NCBI RefSeq assembly: GCF_004348825.1 | Contig: NZ_SMJU01000001.1 | Location: 372,001 to 436,000, forward strand | Direction of reading: 5' to 3' | Length of the DNA: 64,000 bases | Source of the DNA: Arundinibacter roseus | GTDB taxonomy: Bacteria; Bacteroidota; Bacteroidia; Cytophagales; Spirosomataceae | Part shown: positions 61,908 to 64,000 of the stretch, piece by piece | Layout: every line of letters starts with the position of its first letter | How positions within the stretch are numbered: the stretch's first letter is position 1 | Position numbers and translations under genes: made by a program | Notes under the pieces: generated by a model | Seen by the model: only the letters and a program-made list of their open reading frames with translations | The model's database searches: none | Told to the model about the DNA's origin: nothing

Positions 61908-62275
61908 AACACTTGATTTTGGCTCAGGCAGTCGAGCAGAAGGTACTGACCGAAGGCTTTAACCTTGCCCGCGATGTAACACCCGCCTCAATGGCCGGCT
62001 ACGCGTTTGCCGTCATTGTGCTAGTAGTGGGGTTATACGTTTTTTACAAGCTCTATTCCAAAGAAAAAGACTACAATAAAGAGGTCACCAAAGCAATGGG
62101 CGATTTTAGCCAGAAGTCCATTGAAGTACTCGTAGCCGTAAAAGGTCGCCTGGATGATCAGCAGCGAATGGGCGATAACATCACAGAAATCCGCCATCAA
62201 GTTGATGGTCTCGGAGCTAAGTTTGATGAGCTTAACCGTAAGCTGGATCGGGGAACCAAAACCGTACTTGGCTAA
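61904..62275 (+). CDS. Holin-like single-TM coiled-coil protein, 123 aa
   Basis: ATG overlaps the spanin TGA (ATGA). The protein has one TM segment (YAFAVIVLVVGLYVFYKLY, residues 33-51) followed by a charged coiled coil (KEVTKAMGDFSQKSIEVLV ... FDELNRKLDRG). This matches small one-TM holin or pinholin-associated proteins of lysis cassettes, though the family is not diagnosed. Its stop overlaps the next tiny gene (TAATG). Confidence 0.55.
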   Translation: MKHLILAQAVEQKVLTEGFNLARDVTPASMAGYAFAVIVLVVGLYVFYKLYSKEKDYNKEVTKAMGDFSQKSIEVLVAVKGRLDDQQRMGDNITEIRHQVDGLGAKFDELNRKLDRGTKTVLG

Positions 62276-62370
62276 TGGAATGGCTACCCATTTTCATTTT
62301 AGCCTTGCATGGAACGCTGGGCTATTTTTTGTTTCAGGCATTAAAGGAAAGAAAAGAATGGAAATCTTAG
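62275..62370 (+). CDS. 31-aa membrane micropeptide, candidate holin or holin regulator
   Basis: ATG at 62275 overlaps the previous stop (TAATG). The peptide MEWLPIFILALHGTLGYFLF followed by QALKERKEWKS is one hydrophobic helix plus a basic tail. Its last 13 nt overlap the start of the DUF5675 gene (62358). Tight overlaps on both sides make it a likely real lysis-cassette gene rather than chance; size and helix fit a holin or antiholin. Confidence 0.55.
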   Translation: MEWLPIFILALHGTLGYFLFQALKERKEWKS

Positions 62371-62807
62371 TAAACCGTTTTGGTTTCAAATCGAACAGTA
62401 CCCTCAGTCAGTTTTTTGTAAATGGTAGCGCACGGGAATACATCCTGGAAGATAAAGACCGTGGCCTACGAAGTGATATGACTCTGGATGAAATCCAAAA
62501 GATCAAGGTATGGGGACAAACGGCTATCCCGACCGGTCGCTACCGGGTTACGATGCGTTACTCACCAAAATTTAAGCGGTGGCTCCCTTACCTCAATAAT
62601 GTTCCTGGGTTTGAGTATATCATGATTCATCCCGGGAATTTTATCAAAGACACCCTTGGCTGCCTGCTCCCTGGGCAATCTTATTCCGTATTTAAAAATG
62701 AGTACCTGGTAAATAATAGCCGGAAGGTGGCTAATCCGCTGATCCGAGAGATCAATGATGCGTTGGAGCGTGGGGAAGAAGTTTGGTGTGAAATTTCACA
62801 AGCTTGA
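62358..62807 (+). CDS. DUF5675 protein, candidate cell-wall lysin
   Basis: A 149-aa protein with the DUF5675 pattern: YILEDKDRGLRSD, IPTGRYRVTMRYSPKFK, MIHPGNFIKDTLGCLLPG. The His and Cys in IHPGN and DTLGCLL resemble the catalytic layout of L,D-transpeptidase-like folds, so a peptidoglycan-acting role is possible. No other endolysin is visible in the window, and it ends the lysis cassette, which supports it as the muralytic enzyme; this is inference. The start MEILVNRFGF overlaps the micropeptide gene. Confidence 0.65.
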   Translation: MEILVNRFGFKSNSTLSQFFVNGSAREYILEDKDRGLRSDMTLDEIQKIKVWGQTAIPTGRYRVTMRYSPKFKRWLPYLNNVPGFEYIMIHPGNFIKDTLGCLLPGQSYSVFKNEYLVNNSRKVANPLIREINDALERGEEVWCEISQA

Positions 62808-62812
62808 TTTCG

Positions 62813-62852
62813 AAAAAGCCCGTAGGTGAAAAATACCAAATCGGGCTTTTTT
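62813..62852. terminator. Bidirectional terminator between lysis operon and integrase
   Basis: AAAAAGCCCG (62813-62822) pairs with CGGGCTTTTT (62842-62851); an inner GGT/ACC adds to the stem. The A and T tracts allow termination from both the DUF5675 gene and the convergent integrase. Confidence 0.88.
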
Positions 62853-62879
62853 ACATTAATTCTACTAGTACATATTGAA

Positions 62880-64000
62880 TTACATTTCCTCTAATTCTAA
62901 CCTAATCAACCGCTCATCTTCACGAGCATAGGCATCCAGGCTGCGATCTGTCCGGAGTCCAAGAATCACCTTAACAGCTCCACGACGCCAGCCGAGTGTA
63001 TTAAGCAGATAACTGCTAAATGTTTTCCGACCGGTCTTAACGCTGATTTGGGACGCCAGCGGTTCCGGGAATTTCAACTCCATTGCTACGAGCTTCAGGT
63101 AATCATTCATCTTGACATTGCTGGTAAAAGGCAACTTATGCCAACCTCCATACTTTTCCACTATTTCTACTACCTCTGGAAATATTGGAACACGTGCCAT
63201 GATACCGGTTTTTATCCGTCGCCATTGAATCCACTCCCGACCTTGCTCGTCAATATGAACAGCTTTCTCAAAATTTCGGGCAAGTGCTCTGAGATCTTCA
63301 TAGTGAAACCCGGTACGGCAGTAAACAATAAACACATCTGCCGTCCGCTGAAGTCTGGGATTCTGGAAACGATGGGCCCTAAGTTTCTCAAATTGCTCTT
63401 GGGTTAAAAATATAGGATCAGCCACTTCTTCCATTTTTACTTTAAATCCTTCCAAAGGATTGTTTGGGCTCAGACCGTGTAATTTGGCAAAGATGCAGAC
63501 TTGCTTTACTACACTCAAATGTTTACGCTTAGTGCTTTCAGCATATTTTTTTTTATGAGTCAGGAAATTTCGGTAAGCCAAAAATTTGGGTAAATCGAAT
63601 TCTGATACCAACACTTTTGTTTGCCGGACATTACCAAGATGCTCCAACAATGCAGCCTGAATACCTCGATAGGATTTAAGTGTATTGGGCTTTACTCCGG
63701 AGTCGACAATGAACCGCTCGAAAGCATCTGCTAAGGTGGCAATTTCATCCGACTCGGCTAGATATAACCTCTTGATTGTATCTGCCGTAAAAGGCTGACG
63801 TTTTTGACAGAGTGTATTAAAAATTGTCAGTAACTCGTTTTCAATGTTTGAAAGGAGTTGATTGTAGGCAGTACCATTCCCGGAGGTAGGTTTGAAGCGG
63901 TTTCGGCCAGGATCAAATTCATCCCATAACGCACTGATTCCCACTGATCCAAGATCAGCGCGATCACCGGAAACGGTAATCCGGCAATAAATGTTTGTGT
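62880..64000 (-). CDS. int: Tyrosine integrase, 5' end beyond the window
   Basis: The reverse frame is open through 64000: the residues upstream of the first GTG (NIYCRITVSGDRADLG) match the arm-binding domain seen in Bacteroidota integrases, so the real start is outside. Domains: arm-binding, SAM-like core-binding (about IATLADAFERFIVDSGV onward) and the catalytic end. The Tyr is present (DAYARED), but the usual Arg I is His (TGFHYEDL), the box II His is Lys (KTGRKTF) and the LGH His is Leu (LGLRTD). Loss of Arg I is known in the IntDOT-type family; the other changes are unusual. It likely drives prophage integration and excision. Confidence 0.85.
   Translation of the reverse strand, partial: TNIYCRITVSGDRADLGSVGISALWDEFDPGRNRFKPTSGNGTAYNQLLSNIENELLTIFNTLCQKRQPFTADTIKRLYLAESDEIATLADAFERFIVDSGVKPNTLKSYRGIQAALLEHLGNVRQTKVLVSEFDLPKFLAYRNFLTHKKKYAESTKRKHLSVVKQVCIFAKLHGLSPNNPLEGFKVKMEEVADPIFLTQEQFEKLRAHRFQNPRLQRTADVFIVYCRTGFHYEDLRALARNFEKAVHIDEQGREWIQWRRIKTGIMARVPIFPEVVEIVEKYGGWHKLPFTSNVKMNDYLKLVAMELKFPEPLASQISVKTGRKTFSSYLLNTLGWRRGAVKVILGLRTDRSLDAYAREDERLIRLELEEM

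Larger units (their letters stand above)
17770..64000. mobile_element. Prophage, siphovirus-like, right end outside the window
   Basis: Continuous phage gene content runs from an XRE-type repressor (18019-18447) to a tyrosine integrase (62880 to beyond 64000): replication protein, capsid protease, capsid, terminase subunits, portal, TP901-type tape measure and a lysis cassette. The left boundary must lie between the end of mrr (17761) and the repressor terminator (17883). attL is not identifiable because attR is outside the window. The length inside the window is about 46 kb. Four AT-rich cargo islands lie between phage transcription units. Confidence 0.85.

Noticed and set aside
1-64000. CRISPR arrays
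   Set aside because: No series of regularly spaced direct repeats of 25-40 nt with unique spacers was seen; the TPR repeats and the four promoter modules are the only conspicuous repeats.
1-64000. Insertion sequences and DDE transposases
   Set aside because: No transposase-like protein and no terminal inverted repeats flanking a gene were found; the 41698-41745 inverted repeat has no transposase next to it.

Overview
The window looks like a chromosome segment of a Bacteroidota bacterium, probably of the order Cytophagales, carrying a large prophage. Evidence for the host group: a GldB-like gliding lipoprotein, a transhydrogenase whose alpha subunit is split into two genes, an ECF sigma factor next to crtI/crtB, and promoters that fit the Bacteroidota -33 TTG / -7 TAnnTTTG pattern better than sigma70. 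The assignment is by gene content and sequence style only.

Host part (1 to about 17.8 kb). A pntAA-pntAB-pntB operon (minus strand, pntB cut by the window edge); a large TPR protein and a phospholipase D/J-domain fusion (plus); a carotenoid locus of ECF sigma factor, crtI and crtB (minus) whose control region holds four or more copies of a CTTAAACAAA-like motif; a YeeZ-like Rossmann protein; gldB; an ABC exporter overlapping a membrane-anchored MutS-like ATPase; small conserved genes; a nucleoside hydrolase; and an Mrr-type restriction gene beside the prophage.

Prophage (about 17.8 kb to beyond 64 kb). At the left a cI-like repressor faces outward, with a 21-bp near-perfect operator and a related second site in the control region. 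A rightward early region follows, with small genes, a structured tRNA-like RNA candidate and a winged-helix replication protein. Next come tail-fibre-like genes, then S49 protease, scaffold, capsid and tail-tube candidates. A DNA-metabolism block (ParB-like, GT-A glycosyltransferase, RadC, degenerate methyltransferase, RarA C-terminal-like) has transcription units that repeatedly start with the same promoter/operator module. Then terminase, portal, connector and tail genes, a TP901-type tape measure, a secreted glycosidase-like protein, a compact lysis cassette (u-spanin, holin-like, 31-aa membrane peptide, DUF5675) and a convergent tyrosine integrase that runs off the right edge. The virion is probably siphovirus-like. 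The capsid genes lie about 11 kb upstream of the terminase/portal genes, which is not the usual order.

Four visibly AT-rich cargo islands sit at joints between phage transcription units: a two-gene NACHT module (23981-26376), a DUF4145-like gene on the opposite strand (35804-36541), a two-TM channel-like membrane protein (41800-43509) and an AAA ATPase with a TOPRIM/DUF4435-like end (52532-54133). They look like morons, and the best reading is that this prophage carries several independent anti-phage systems. The most unusual non-coding signal is a nested, pseudoknotted RNA candidate at 34160-34306 between capsid-region genes. No tools were used, so all family names come from motif recognition.
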